A stretch of DNA of 64,000 nt, from positions 124,001 to 188,000 of the forward strand of contig NZ_JAPNTZ010000017.1 of assembly GCF_026626335.1 (NCBI RefSeq), read 5' to 3'. Origin of the DNA: Paractinoplanes pyxinae. GTDB taxonomy: Bacteria; Actinomycetota; Actinomycetes; Mycobacteriales; Micromonosporaceae. The position numbers were made by a program, and so were the translations under genes. Below the pieces are notes generated by a model. It was given only the letters and a program-made list of their open reading frames with translations, was not told the DNA's origin and made no database searches. Below are positions 16,155-24,855 of the stretch, piece after piece (position 1 is the stretch's first letter; the number at the start of each line of letters is the position of its first letter).

Positions 16155-17312
16155 CTAAAGCCCCAAGCCGCGCGCGATCAGCATGCGCTGGACCTCGGAC
16201 GTTCCCTCGCCGACCTCGAGGATCTTGGCGTCGCGGTAGAACCGGCCCACGGCGGACTCGTTCATGAAGCCGTACCCGCCGTGCACCTGCGTCGCCCAGC
16301 GGCTGTTCTCCATGGCGGCGTTGCTGGCGTTCAGCTTGGCGATCGCCGCGTACTGCTTGAAGTTCTCGCCGGCGAGCATGCGCGCCGCGGCGTCGTAGTA
16401 GCCGAGCCGGGCGATGTGGGCCCGCATCTCCATGTCGGCGATCATGAACTGCATCGCCTGGTAGTTGCCGATCGGCCGGCCGAACGCCTCGCGCTGCTGG
16501 GCGTAGCGGACGGACTCGTCGACGCAGCCCTGAGCCAGCCCGACCGACAGCGCCGCGATGGCGATGCGGCCCTCGTCGAGGATCTGCAGGAACTGGGCGA
16601 AGCCGCGGCCCCGGGCGCCGAGCAGGTTGGTCGCGGGCACCCGGACGTCGTCGAACGACAGCTCGTGGGTGTCCGAGGCGCACCAGCCCACCTTCGAGTA
16701 GCCCGGCGCCACGGTGAAGCCGGGCGTCCCGGACGGCACGATGATCGTGGACAGCTCTTTGGACCCGTCGGGGTTGACCCCGGTGACCGCCATGACGGTG
16801 ACCAGGCAGGTGATGTCGGTGCCGGAGTTGGTGATGAACGCCTTGGTCCCGTTGATCACCCACTCGTCGGTGGCCTCGTCGTAGACCGCGCGGGTCGTCG
16901 TGCCACCCGCGTCCGAGCCGGTGCCGGGCTCGGTGAGGCCGAAGCCGGCCAGCGCCTCGCCACTGGTCAGCCGGGGCAGCCACCGTTCCTTCTGCTCCGG
17001 GGTGCCGAACCGGTAGATCGGCATGGCGCCCAGCGAGACCGCGGCCTCGAGCGTGACCGCCACCGAACTGTCCACCCGGGCCAGCTCTTCCAGCGCGATG
17101 CACAACGCGAAGTAGTCACCGCCCATGCCGCCGACCTCTTCCGAGAACGGCAGGCCGAACAGGCCCATCTTGCCCATCTGGCGAATGACCTCGTACGGGA
17201 ATGTCTTGTGCTCGTAGTGCTCGGCGATCACCGGCGCGACCTGTTCGCGCGCGAAGTCGCGGACGGTGACGCGCAGCGCCTCCTGCTCCTCGTCGAGCCG
17301 GAAGTCGACCAT
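16155..17312 (-). CDS. Acyl-CoA dehydrogenase
   Basis: FAD enzyme that alpha,beta-desaturates acyl-CoA thioesters. The 385-residue protein begins VDFRLDEEQEALR and has the substrate/FAD motifs GFGLTEPGTGSDAGG, INGTKAFITNSGTD and QREAFGRPIGNYQ; the C-terminal GEGTSEVQRMLIARGL holds the likely catalytic Glu. ATG 17312 has CAGGAG seven bases upstream and lies just after the carboxyltransferase stop. Co-occurrence with a biotin-dependent carboxyltransferase, a biotin carboxylase and HMG-CoA lyase points to branched-chain (leucine/isovaleryl-CoA or citronellyl-CoA) catabolism; the exact substrate is inference. Confidence 0.92.
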   Translation of the reverse strand: MVDFRLDEEQEALRVTVRDFAREQVAPVIAEHYEHKTFPYEVIRQMGKMGLFGLPFSEEVGGMGGDYFALCIALEELARVDSSVAVTLEAAVSLGAMPIYRFGTPEQKERWLPRLTSGEALAGFGLTEPGTGSDAGGTTTRAVYDEATDEWVINGTKAFITNSGTDITCLVTVMAVTGVNPDGSKELSTIIVPSGTPGFTVAPGYSKVGWCASDTHELSFDDVRVPATNLLGARGRGFAQFLQILDEGRIAIAALSVGLAQGCVDESVRYAQQREAFGRPIGNYQAMQFMIADMEMRAHIARLGYYDAAARMLAGENFKQYAAIAKLNASNAAMENSRWATQVHGGYGFMNESAVGRFYRDAKILEVGEGTSEVQRMLIARGLGL

Positions 17313-17325
17313 GGCTGTGCTCCTG

Positions 17326-18849
17326 TCAGACGGGCGTGACGCCGTGGCGGCGACGGGCGAAGAAACGCTCTTTGCCGCGGGCGGCGTGGTAGCGGCGGAT
17401 GAGTTCGTCGCGCAGGTCGCCCGGCTCGACGACGGTGTCGACGACCAGTTCACTGGCCAGTCGCATGATGTCGATGTCCTGCTCGTACTCGGCCCGGCGG
17501 GCGGCCACGAAGGCGGCCCGCTCGTCGTCGTCGGCGATGGCCGCGATCTTGTTGGCATAGACGGCGTTCACGGCCGCCTCGGCCCCCATCACCGCGATCT
17601 TGGCGGTGGGCAGCGCGATGGTGGCCTCCGGATCGAAGCTGGGGCCGGCCATGGCGTAGAGGCCGGCGCCGTACGCCTTGCGCACCACCACGCAGATCTT
17701 GGGCACCGTGGCCTCGGAGATCGCGGTGATCATCTTGGCGCCGTGCCGGATGATGCCCTGCTTCTCGACCGCCGTGCCGACCATGAAGCCGGGCACGTCG
17801 CACAGGAACAGCAGCGGGACGTTGAAGGCGTCGCAGAGCTGGACGAAGCGCGACGCCTTGTCGGCCGAGTCGGGGAAGAGCACGCCGCCCTTGAACATCG
17901 AGTTGTTGCCGACGATGCCGATCACCTCGCCGTTCAGGCGGGCGAAGCCGATCGTCAGCTCCTTGGCCCACAACGCCTGAATCTCGAAGAACGAACCCTC
18001 GTCGACCAGGCCCTTGACGTACCGGCGCATGTCGAAGGCCTGACGCTCGCTGGCCGGGACCAGCGCGCCGAGGTCGGCCCCGGTCGACGCCTTGGCCTCG
18101 GCCGCCGGGGGCCGGCCCTCCCAATTGGACGGCAGATAGGACAGGTACGACCGGACGGTCTCGAGCGCGTCGTGCTCGGTCTTGCACAGGAAGTGGCCGA
18201 CGCCGGACTCGGTGCAGTGCACCCGCGCGCCGCCCATCGCCTCGAGCGTCGTCTTCTCGCCGGTCACCATCTCGACCATGCGGTCGGAGCCGAGGTACAT
18301 GCTCGCGTTGCCGTCGACCATGGCGACGATGTCGCAGAAGGCCGGGATGTACGCGCCACCGGCGGCCGACGGACCGAAGAGCGCACAGGCCTGCGGGATC
18401 GCGCCGGACCCCTTGACCTGCGTGTGGAAGATCTTGCCGGCGCCGCGACGGCCGGGGAACAGGTCGACCTGGTCGGTGATGCGGGCACCGGCCGAGTCGA
18501 CCAGATAGATCATGGGGACGCCGTACTGCACGGCCCGCTCGATGATGCGGATGATCTTTTCGACCGTACGGGCGCCCCAGGAACCCGCCTTGACCGTCGA
18601 GTCGTTCGCCATCAGGCAGACCTCGCGGCCGTCGACCCGGGCCATTCCGGTGATCACGCCGTCGGCCGGCAGCCCGTCGGCCAGGCTGTTTGCATAGAGC
18701 CCGTCCTCGACGAAGGTGCCCTCGTCGACCAGCAGGGCGATCCGCTCGCGGGCGAACAGCTTGCCCTTGGCGGCGTTGGCGGCGTGGTAGCGCTCGGCCC
18801 CGCCGGCCAGCACCCGCTTGCGTACCTGTGCGAGCTCGTCGTCGCCCAC
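17326..18849 (-). CDS. Acyl-CoA carboxylase carboxyltransferase subunit (AccD/MccB type)
   Basis: 507-residue carboxyltransferase that moves CO2 from carboxybiotin to an acyl-CoA. Motifs include GKLFARERIALLVDEGTFVE, GSWGARTVEKIIR, SAGARITDQVDLFPGRRGAGKIF (split below 20 residues: LVDSAGARITDQ), CALFGPSAAGGAYIPAF (oxyanion region), and the C-terminal half with FLCDVPGFMVG and ISEATVPKICVVVRKAYGAG. Clustering with HMG-CoA lyase suggests 3-methylcrotonyl-CoA carboxylase. GTG 18849 has AGGAGGGG upstream. Two AACG-NN-CGTT palindromes lie 15-41 bases upstream of the start, likely TetR operators. Confidence 0.92.
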   Translation of the reverse strand: MGDDELAQVRKRVLAGGAERYHAANAAKGKLFARERIALLVDEGTFVEDGLYANSLADGLPADGVITGMARVDGREVCLMANDSTVKAGSWGARTVEKIIRIIERAVQYGVPMIYLVDSAGARITDQVDLFPGRRGAGKIFHTQVKGSGAIPQACALFGPSAAGGAYIPAFCDIVAMVDGNASMYLGSDRMVEMVTGEKTTLEAMGGARVHCTESGVGHFLCKTEHDALETVRSYLSYLPSNWEGRPPAAEAKASTGADLGALVPASERQAFDMRRYVKGLVDEGSFFEIQALWAKELTIGFARLNGEVIGIVGNNSMFKGGVLFPDSADKASRFVQLCDAFNVPLLFLCDVPGFMVGTAVEKQGIIRHGAKMITAISEATVPKICVVVRKAYGAGLYAMAGPSFDPEATIALPTAKIAVMGAEAAVNAVYANKIAAIADDDERAAFVAARRAEYEQDIDIMRLASELVVDTVVEPGDLRDELIRRYHAARGKERFFARRRHGVTPV

Positions 18850-18863
18850 GCCGGCCCCTCCTG

Positions 18864-18897
18864 AACGGTCGTTAAAGCTTAACGAGCGTTAGGGTAG
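18864..18897 (-). promoter_or_regulatory. Tandem TetR operators and promoter of the carboxyltransferase gene
   Basis: Two palindromes of the form AACG-NN-CGTT (AACGGTCGTT 18864-18873; AACGAGCGTT 18881-18890) have centres 17 bases apart. Immediately upstream on the minus strand TACCCT (18897-18892) could be the -10, with TTGCCG 17 bases before it. The same palindrome occurs beside tetR at 24856. Confidence 0.65.
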
Positions 18898-18921
18898 CCG
18901 ATCCGACCTTGCGCGGCAACG

Positions 18922-18962
18922 ACGGACGGGAGCCCCCGCCGGTTGCGGAGACTCCCGTCCGT
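18922..18962 (-). terminator. Hairpin downstream of the chaplin-like gene
   Basis: An 11-bp perfect stem, ACGGACGGGAG (18922-18932) with CTCCCGTCCGT (18952-18962), loop 19 bases. It lies about 145 bases past the chaplin-like stop and before the next promoter, so it could end that transcript. No U tract. Confidence 0.45.
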
Positions 18963-19105
18963 TTCACTGCCACCGGTGCCGTGGAGGGGCACCGGCTGTT
19001 ACCCGACGCCTCGTGGCGCCGGACGGATCGTGCCCGGGACCGGCACGACCCGGTCTTCCGCTATCCCCCGTGGGAGAGCGAGCTTGCGTTCGGCGGAGGC
19101 GAGCT

Positions 19106-20464
19106 TCAGCGCAGGGTGTTGAGCAGGCCCAGGCCACCGATGGTGTCGGTCACCGTCGAGAGCGAGGCGGACTCGCGGCCACCGGTCTTCGTGGTCTTCG
19201 AACCCGTGGCGGCCGGGCTCACGTAGCCGGCGTCGTTGGCGTCGGCAACGTCGTCGTCGGCAACGTCGTCCGCGACGTCGTTGTCGTCATCGGCCACGTT
19301 GTCGTCGTCGGCGACGTCGTTGTAGCCCTTCTGGTCGCCCCGGACGCCACCGTCGCCCTTGTAGTCGTCGTCGTCCACGTCGCCGTGGTCGCCGTCGTTG
19401 TCGTCCCAGTCCTTGTCACCGTGGTGGTGACCCGGACGGCCGTGACCGTGGTCGCCGTCCCAGTCGTCGTCACCGTCGAAGCCGAAGCCGCGGGCGCCCC
19501 GGTCGTTCACGCAGGCGGCCGACGAGTGCGCGGCGCCGAGGACGCCGAGCGCGTTGCCGCAGGCGTTGATCGGGACGCTGATCGGCACGGCGATCTGGGT
19601 GCCGTTCAGGATGCCGAAGTTCGAGCCGGTGGCCTGGGTGAGGTCGTCGCCGCCACCGCGAGCCGACTCGTTCACGGCGACCGCGCGGCTGCTGGACGAG
19701 CCGAGCAGGGCGGCCGAGTTGCCGGCCAGGTTCACCGGCAGGCTGATCGGGGCGAGCAGCTGGGTGCCGTTCGCGACGCCGACGTTGCTGCCCGTGACCT
19801 GGGTGGCGCCGTGACCGCCGCTCGCGCTCTCGCGGCGCCCGAAGCCGAAGCCCCGGCCGCCCCGGTGGCCCCCGAGGTCGTTCGCGCAGACCGCGCCGGA
19901 CTGGGCGAAGCCGAGGATCGCGAGCGAGTTGCCGCAGATGTTGATCGGGACGTCGACCGGCGCGTAGATCTGGGTGCCGTTGCCGATGCCGAAGTTCGAC
20001 CCGGTGATCTGGCTCGGGCCGTCCCAGCGGCGGTCGGCCCGGCGGGTGGTGCTCTCGGTGCGGTTGACGCCGGCGCCCTGGGCGCTGGCGAAGCCGCCCA
20101 CCGCGGCGGCGTTGCCGACCACGTTGACCGGAACGCTGATCGGCAGGTAGGCCTGGGTGCCGTTCAGGATGCCGAAGTTGCTGCCGGTGGCCTGGACCGC
20201 GCCGCGGCCGCGGTCGCCCCGGCGGCCGTGCTCCAGGTTGTTGACGCCGGCGCCACGGGCGTCGGCCACACCGAGGATGCCCAGCGAGTTGCCGACGACG
20301 TTGACCGGAACCTGCACCGGGACGGCGATCTGGGTGCCGTTCAGGAGACCGACGTTGCTGCCGGTGACCTGACGGGAGTCGGCGTTCGCGGCGCCCGGGG
20401 CGAACAGCAGGGCGCCGGCGGCCAGGACACCGACACTCAGAGTCTTACGAACCCAAGTCTTCAT
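19106..20464 (-). CDS. Secreted protein with five chaplin-like repeats and an Asp/His/Gly-rich tail
   Basis: 452 residues. A signal peptide (MKTWVRKTLSVGVLAAGALLF, cleavage near ANA-DS at 29) precedes five chaplin-like repeats at about 32-75, 91-134, 152-195, 222-265 and 277-320. Each has the pattern TGSNxGxxNGTQ, (A/L)P(V/I)xVP(V/I)N, GNxxxxxG and a final (V/A)N. Only repeats 3 and 5 carry the chaplin cysteine pair (C177/C193, C302/C318). Residues 325-415 are dominated by Asp, Gly, His and Lys. Chaplins assemble into amyloid-like hydrophobic layers on aerial hyphae and spores; here a sheath role is inference. There is no LPXTG sorting signal. ATG 20464 is preceded by AAAGG-like sequence. Confidence 0.82.
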   Translation of the reverse strand: MKTWVRKTLSVGVLAAGALLFAPGAANADSRQVTGSNVGLLNGTQIAVPVQVPVNVVGNSLGILGVADARGAGVNNLEHGRRGDRGRGAVQATGSNFGILNGTQAYLPISVPVNVVGNAAAVGGFASAQGAGVNRTESTTRRADRRWDGPSQITGSNFGIGNGTQIYAPVDVPINICGNSLAILGFAQSGAVCANDLGGHRGGRGFGFGRRESASGGHGATQVTGSNVGVANGTQLLAPISLPVNLAGNSAALLGSSSSRAVAVNESARGGGDDLTQATGSNFGILNGTQIAVPISVPINACGNALGVLGAAHSSAACVNDRGARGFGFDGDDDWDGDHGHGRPGHHHGDKDWDDNDGDHGDVDDDDYKGDGGVRGDQKGYNDVADDDNVADDDNDVADDVADDDVADANDAGYVSPAATGSKTTKTGGRESASLSTVTDTIGGLGLLNTLR

Positions 20465-20751
20465 AGAAAAGAAATGCCTTTCAAGAATGTTTCGGAAGAA
20501 TGTGTTGCGTATTCAATTGGGGGATCTTTTTCGACTGCATTCGGGCGCAGCGGTGCCCTGGCTCATTTCTTTTATGCCCTGACCCCGCCTGTCGACGTGC
20601 GCCCGCGGCGCTTCGGTGCGGTGCGTGTGATTCAGGCGTCGGTGATTCGCCGCTTGTTCGCAAGCGGTTGGGGAATCGAGCCGGAACGCGGCACCGAAGT
20701 GGAGTGCCGTCCGGTTCACCGGCGGTCGGGCGGACCACCGGGCGCCATCAC

Positions 20752-21780
20752 TCAGTCAGGTGAGACGGTCGGTGCCTCGGCGTCATGCCGCCGGGCCTCG
20801 ACATCGGGCGCGATCGCCGGCACGTGGCGAGCCATCGTGCGGTCCGCGATCGCGGCCGGCAGGAAGGCCGCGGAGCCGCCTTCCGTGGGAGTTCCCGGCC
20901 CGCCGGCCGGGGTACCGCTGACTTCCCCGAGGTGCAGCCGCAGCGGCGCGGCCGGTGTGTCACCACCGGGAGTGCTCTCCTCCGGTTCCACTGCCGGCTT
21001 CGCCGCCACCGCGTGAGCGGTGTGGTGATGACGCCGGTGGGCGGAGGAGACCTGGCCGTGCTTGACCGGTGCCACGGCCGGGCGGCCGGTGACCGGGACA
21101 GGCTGGGCCTGGTGGATCGGTGCGCGGCTCGGCTCGGCCGTCAGCTCCGCCTCCTGGGGGAGAGGAGCCGGCTCAGGTTCTCCGGGGAGTTCCTGCTCAG
21201 CCGGGAGCTCGACTTCGGCGACCGTGCTGGTCACCGGGGTGAGCCGCGGTTCGGGCGCCGCTTCGCCGGTGAGGCGATGTGGTGCGGCGACCTCGTCCCA
21301 GACCTCGTCGACGTCGGGGGTGACGTCCACAGTGGTCCACGACGGCTCGTACTCGACGTCGTCGTCCGCGTCGAAGCGGGCCGGAGCCCACCGCGGCACG
21401 TCGAGGATGTCGGACACGAGACTGTGTCGATGGTGTGCCGATTCGATGCTCTCCAGCGGCTGGACGGCCGCCTGCAGGAGGTCGGAGACCGGCGAAGTGG
21501 CGTCGGCGCCCATGAGGGAGCCGAGCAGCGACGAGCCGTCGGGCCCGTCGGCCCGGTCCGCTGCCTGGGCGGCGGAGCCGGTGAGCAGCCAGGCCGCACC
21601 GGCCAGACCGCCGACGGCGAGGACGCGCAGACCCCACCGGAGCCCGGTGCGTCGCGCGCGGCTCCCCGAGCGCCGCTCCGCCTCCTGGTTCGAAGGCGGC
21701 AAGGGCGTGGAGACACCGGTCGGCGGCGCCGGCAACGGGCACGCCGTGCGCGTCATGCGCTCGACTCCCGATCCCGTCAT
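20752..21780 (-). CDS. Exported hypothetical protein, Pro/Glu/Ala-rich
   Basis: 342 residues. After a 43-residue basic leader comes a hydrophobic segment (LRVLAVGGLAGAAWLLTG, about 50-67) ending in AAQAAD, a likely signal-peptide cleavage site. The rest is low-complexity, acidic and proline-rich, with a His-rich patch (HRRHHHTAH). No family is recognised. The frame opens at 21930, but ATG 21780 has GAGGGG six bases upstream. It lies 287 bases upstream of the chaplin-like gene in the same orientation; both are exported, so a shared envelope role is plausible but unproven. Confidence 0.68.
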   Translation of the reverse strand: MTGSGVERMTRTACPLPAPPTGVSTPLPPSNQEAERRSGSRARRTGLRWGLRVLAVGGLAGAAWLLTGSAAQAADRADGPDGSSLLGSLMGADATSPVSDLLQAAVQPLESIESAHHRHSLVSDILDVPRWAPARFDADDDVEYEPSWTTVDVTPDVDEVWDEVAAPHRLTGEAAPEPRLTPVTSTVAEVELPAEQELPGEPEPAPLPQEAELTAEPSRAPIHQAQPVPVTGRPAVAPVKHGQVSSAHRRHHHTAHAVAAKPAVEPEESTPGGDTPAAPLRLHLGEVSGTPAGGPGTPTEGGSAAFLPAAIADRTMARHVPAIAPDVEARRHDAEAPTVSPD

Positions 21781-21926
21781 GATCCGCCCCTCGTCGTGTC
21801 GGCTGAACCGGTGACGGATCCACCTTTCGTACAGGCGATATCGGCCACTCGGTATTGGTAACGACAGGACGGATGAGCGGTCACGCCGACTAATCGGAAA
21901 AATGATCGCGGCACCGGGCCGGGAAA

Positions 21927-22805
21927 TCACACCAATCTGGTGCGCGGTCCGGCTCGAAGAACACCCGACGGGAGTGTGCGGCCGAGCATCTTCTCGGCCG
22001 TCTCGGCCGTGCTGATCAGACGGTCCAGATCAATTCCGGTGTCGATGCCCATGTCGTGCAGCATGTGGACGACCTCTTCGGTCGCCACGTTGCCCGACGC
22101 CCCTGGCGCGTAGGGGCAGCCGCCTATCCCGCCGACGCTCGCGTCGAACTCGGTGATCCCGAGCTCCAGCGCGGTCAGGATGTTGGCCAGCCCCGTACCC
22201 CTGGTGTTGTGGAAGTGGAGAAGGTCGGGGCGTACGGCCGAAAGCAGATCGCGCACCCGCCGGGGAGTCGCCATGCCGGTCGTGTCGCCGAAGGCGATGC
22301 GGTCGGCGCCGTCGGCCCGGACGCGAGCCACGATCGACGCCACCCGGTCCGGGTCGATGTCGCCCTCGAACGGGCAGCCGAAGCTGGTCGCGACGATCAC
22401 CTCGACCGTCGCGCCGGCCTCGTGGATCAGCGGGACGAGCGACGCGATGTCGTCCAGCGACTCGTCGGTCGAGCGGTTCAGGTTGCGCCGGTTGTGAGTG
22501 TCCGAAGCGGACACCACGACCTCGATCTCGCGGAAGCCGGCGGCCAGGGCCCGCTGGGCGCCGCGGGTGTTCGGGATCAGCGCCGAATAGCGGATCTCGG
22601 GATGGCGGGTGACCCGCGCCCACACCTCGTCGGCGTCGGCCATCTGTGGGATCGCCCGCGGATGGACGAACGAGACGGCCTCGATGCGCCGGACGCCGGT
22701 CTCGCTCAACGCGTCGATCAGGCGGACCTTGGCGTCGGTGGGGATCGGCTCCTCGTTCTGCAGGCCGTCGCGAGGCGCGACCTCGCGGATGCTCACGGAG
22801 GTCAT
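21927..22805 (-). CDS. Hydroxymethylglutaryl-CoA lyase
   Basis: Cleaves 3-hydroxy-3-methylglutaryl-CoA to acetyl-CoA and acetoacetate, the last step of leucine breakdown. The 292-residue TIM-barrel protein shows REVAPRDGLQNE at the N-terminus (metal and substrate residues), VSASDTHNRRNLN, FGCPFEGDI, FHNTRGTG and GGIGGCPYAPGASGN, the signature holding the catalytic Cys. ATG 22805 lies five bases after the biotin carboxylase stop, so the two are in one operon. A long open frame extends upstream but overlaps that gene and is spurious. Confidence 0.93.
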   Translation of the reverse strand: MTSVSIREVAPRDGLQNEEPIPTDAKVRLIDALSETGVRRIEAVSFVHPRAIPQMADADEVWARVTRHPEIRYSALIPNTRGAQRALAAGFREIEVVVSASDTHNRRNLNRSTDESLDDIASLVPLIHEAGATVEVIVATSFGCPFEGDIDPDRVASIVARVRADGADRIAFGDTTGMATPRRVRDLLSAVRPDLLHFHNTRGTGLANILTALELGITEFDASVGGIGGCPYAPGASGNVATEEVVHMLHDMGIDTGIDLDRLISTAETAEKMLGRTLPSGVLRAGPRTRLV

Positions 22806-22810
22806 ACCTG

Positions 22811-24145
22811 TCACCTCATCCGCGACACGATGGCCGTGTCGTAGTCGCCGGACAGGAACTCGTCGTTCTCGAGCAGCTCGGCGAAGAACGGCAGGTTGTT
22901 CTTGGGGCCGGCGATCGCGAACCCGGCCACGGCGGCCCGGGCCCGGGCGATGGCCTCGTCGCGATCGGCGCCGACGACGATGAGCTTGGCCATCAGCGAG
23001 TCGTAGGACATGCCGACCGTGGTGCCCTCGGCATAGCCGGAGTCGACCCGGACGCCCTCGCCGCTCGGCTCGACCCAGGTGGTGACCTGGCCCGGACCGG
23101 GAAGGAAGCGCTTCGGGTCCTCCGCGTTGATCCGCAGCTCGATGGCGTGGCCGCTGGTTTCCGGTACGTCGGTGAAGGACGGCGCCTCGCCCGAAGCGAC
23201 ACGCAGCTGTTCCTCGACCAGGTCGATGCCGTGGATCAGCTCGGTGATCGGGTGCTCGACCTGCAGCCGCGTGTTCATCTCGAGGAAGAAGAAGTCGCCG
23301 GTGGCCGGGTCGAGCAGGCATTCGACGGTGCCGGCGTTGCGGTAGCCGACCGCCTCGCCCGCCTTGACCGCGGCGGCCAGGAAGCGCCGGCGCAGCTCGG
23401 GGTCGACGGCGGGGCTCGGCGCCTCTTCCACCAGCTTCTGGTTGCGGCGCTGGACCGAGCACTCGCGCTCGGACAGGGCGACCACGCGGCCGTCGGCGAG
23501 GCCGAGGATCTGCACTTCCACATGACGTACGCGGGGGAAGTACCGCTCGAGCAGGACATCACCGCTGCCGAACATGCGCTGGGCGAACGCGCCCACCTTG
23601 GCGAACTCGGTGCGCAGCGCGGCCTCGTCACCGGCGACCGCCATGCCCATGCCCCCGCCGCCCGCGGCGGCCTTGACCATGATCGGGTAGCCGATCGTGG
23701 CGGCGGCCGTGACCGCCTCGTCCTCGGAGGCGACGGGATCCTGAGTGCCGGGCGCGACCGGGACACCGGCCGCGGCCATCAGGTTGCGCGCCTTGATCTT
23801 GTCGCCCATCGCGGCGATGGCGTCGGCGCTGGGGCCGACCCAGACCAGGCCGTTGGCCTCGACCAGCCGGGCGAAGTCGGCGTTCTCGCTGAGGAAGCCG
23901 TAGCCGGGGTGGATGGCCTGGGCGCCGGTCGACTTGGCGGCGGCCAGGATCGCCTCGGCGTTGCGGTAGCTCTCGACCGGGTTGGCCGGGCCGATGCAGA
24001 CCGCTTCGTCGGCCTCACTGACGAACGGCATGTTCTCGTCGGGCTCGGAATGGACCGCGATGGTGCGGATGCCGAGCCGTTTCGCGGTGCGGATGATCCG
24101 GCGGGCGATCTCGCCCCGGTTGGCGATGAGCAGCGAGTCGATCAT
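22811..24145 (-). CDS. Biotin carboxylase subunit without a biotin carrier domain
   Basis: ATP-grasp enzyme that carboxylates biotin. The 444 residues cover the complete biotin carboxylase: N-terminal SLLIANRGEIARRIIRTAKR, HPGYGFLSENADFA, the glycine-rich KAAAGGGGMGM, and FLEMNTRLQVEHPITE with the catalytic Glu/Asn/Arg. The protein stops just after the carboxylase C-terminal domain (IVSRMR); the biotinyl domain with its AMKM motif, usual in AccA/MccA-type alpha subunits of about 650 residues, is missing, and no separate carrier gene is visible in the cluster. ATG 24145; tetR lies 69 bases upstream. Confidence 0.9.
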   Translation of the reverse strand: MIDSLLIANRGEIARRIIRTAKRLGIRTIAVHSEPDENMPFVSEADEAVCIGPANPVESYRNAEAILAAAKSTGAQAIHPGYGFLSENADFARLVEANGLVWVGPSADAIAAMGDKIKARNLMAAAGVPVAPGTQDPVASEDEAVTAAATIGYPIMVKAAAGGGGMGMAVAGDEAALRTEFAKVGAFAQRMFGSGDVLLERYFPRVRHVEVQILGLADGRVVALSERECSVQRRNQKLVEEAPSPAVDPELRRRFLAAAVKAGEAVGYRNAGTVECLLDPATGDFFFLEMNTRLQVEHPITELIHGIDLVEEQLRVASGEAPSFTDVPETSGHAIELRINAEDPKRFLPGPGQVTTWVEPSGEGVRVDSGYAEGTTVGMSYDSLMAKLIVVGADRDEAIARARAAVAGFAIAGPKNNLPFFAELLENDEFLSGDYDTAIVSRMR

Positions 24146-24214
24146 CGTTGACCTTCTCTGTGTCGGCCGCCCGATCGGGGCGGTCTGTTGTGTCGCCCGG
24201 GGTGTGGGCGCTTT

Positions 24215-24820
24215 CTAACGCCCGATCAGGGCGTGCATGGTGGCCTCGCGCAGCAGGGCGGCCCGGCGGCGGCGGTCGACCTCGCCACCCAGGAACGGGG
24301 TGGAGTTCATCAGGCCGAACGCGGAGTGGGCGAGCACGCGCGCCTCGGCCCCGTCGAGCTCGGGGCGCAGTGTGGCCAGCACACCCACCCACTCTTCGAC
24401 GTAGAGGCGCTGCAGCTTGCGGATCTGGCGGCGCGGCTCTTCCGGCAGGCGGTCGAGCTCGTGCAGGTGCAGGGCGATGACGGCCGGGTTGGCCAGGGCG
24501 AACTCGACGTGGAAGTCGATCAGGTCGGCCAGCGCGGCGCTCGCGTCCTCGGGGTGCTGGCCGACGCGGGCCTTGCCGCCGTGCAGCAGGCTCTCGCTCA
24601 CCGGGATCAGCGCGGCCACGAGCATCGCCTCTTTGCCGGCGAAGTGGTGGTAGAGCGCCGGGCCGGTCACGCCCGCGGCCGAGCCGATGTCGTCCATCGA
24701 CACGCCGTGGTAGCCGCGGGCCGCGAACAGGCCCACCGCGATCTCAAGGATCTCGTCACGACGCGACCGCCGCCGGGGCGCGGGCGGGCCCGGGCGGTGC
24801 TGCTGATCAACCGTTGTCAC
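24215..24820 (-). CDS. TetR-family regulator of the acyl-CoA cluster
   Basis: 201 residues with an N-terminal TetR helix-turn-helix (about 20-66: RDEILEIAVGLFAARGYHGVSMDDI, then VTGPALYHHFAGKEAML) and a C-terminal ligand domain typical of regulators that bind acyl-CoAs. It heads the biotin carboxylase-HMG-CoA lyase run. GTG 24820 follows TAGAGT by six bases, so the mRNA may be leaderless. An AACG-GG-CGTT palindrome at 24856-24865 matches two sites in front of the carboxyltransferase gene, which suggests this protein controls both parts of the cluster and itself. Confidence 0.9.
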   Translation of the reverse strand: MTTVDQQHRPGPPAPRRRSRRDEILEIAVGLFAARGYHGVSMDDIGSAAGVTGPALYHHFAGKEAMLVAALIPVSESLLHGGKARVGQHPEDASAALADLIDFHVEFALANPAVIALHLHELDRLPEEPRRQIRKLQRLYVEEWVGVLATLRPELDGAEARVLAHSAFGLMNSTPFLGGEVDRRRRAALLREATMHALIGR

Positions 24821-24855
24821 GAGGCCACTCTAACCCTCTGTCAAGCCTTCGCCTT

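Noticed and set aside
19219..19473. Thr/Asp-rich tandem repeats as a CRISPR-like or microsatellite array
   Set aside because: The repetition is codon-level low complexity (GAC/GAT runs) of the Asp-rich tail in the chaplin-like gene, without regular spacers.
24146..24214. CCGCCC-GATC-GGGGCGG hairpin between tetR and biotin carboxylase as a terminator
   Set aside because: Short stem, no tail, and it would separate genes that appear to be co-transcribed; not supported enough to list.
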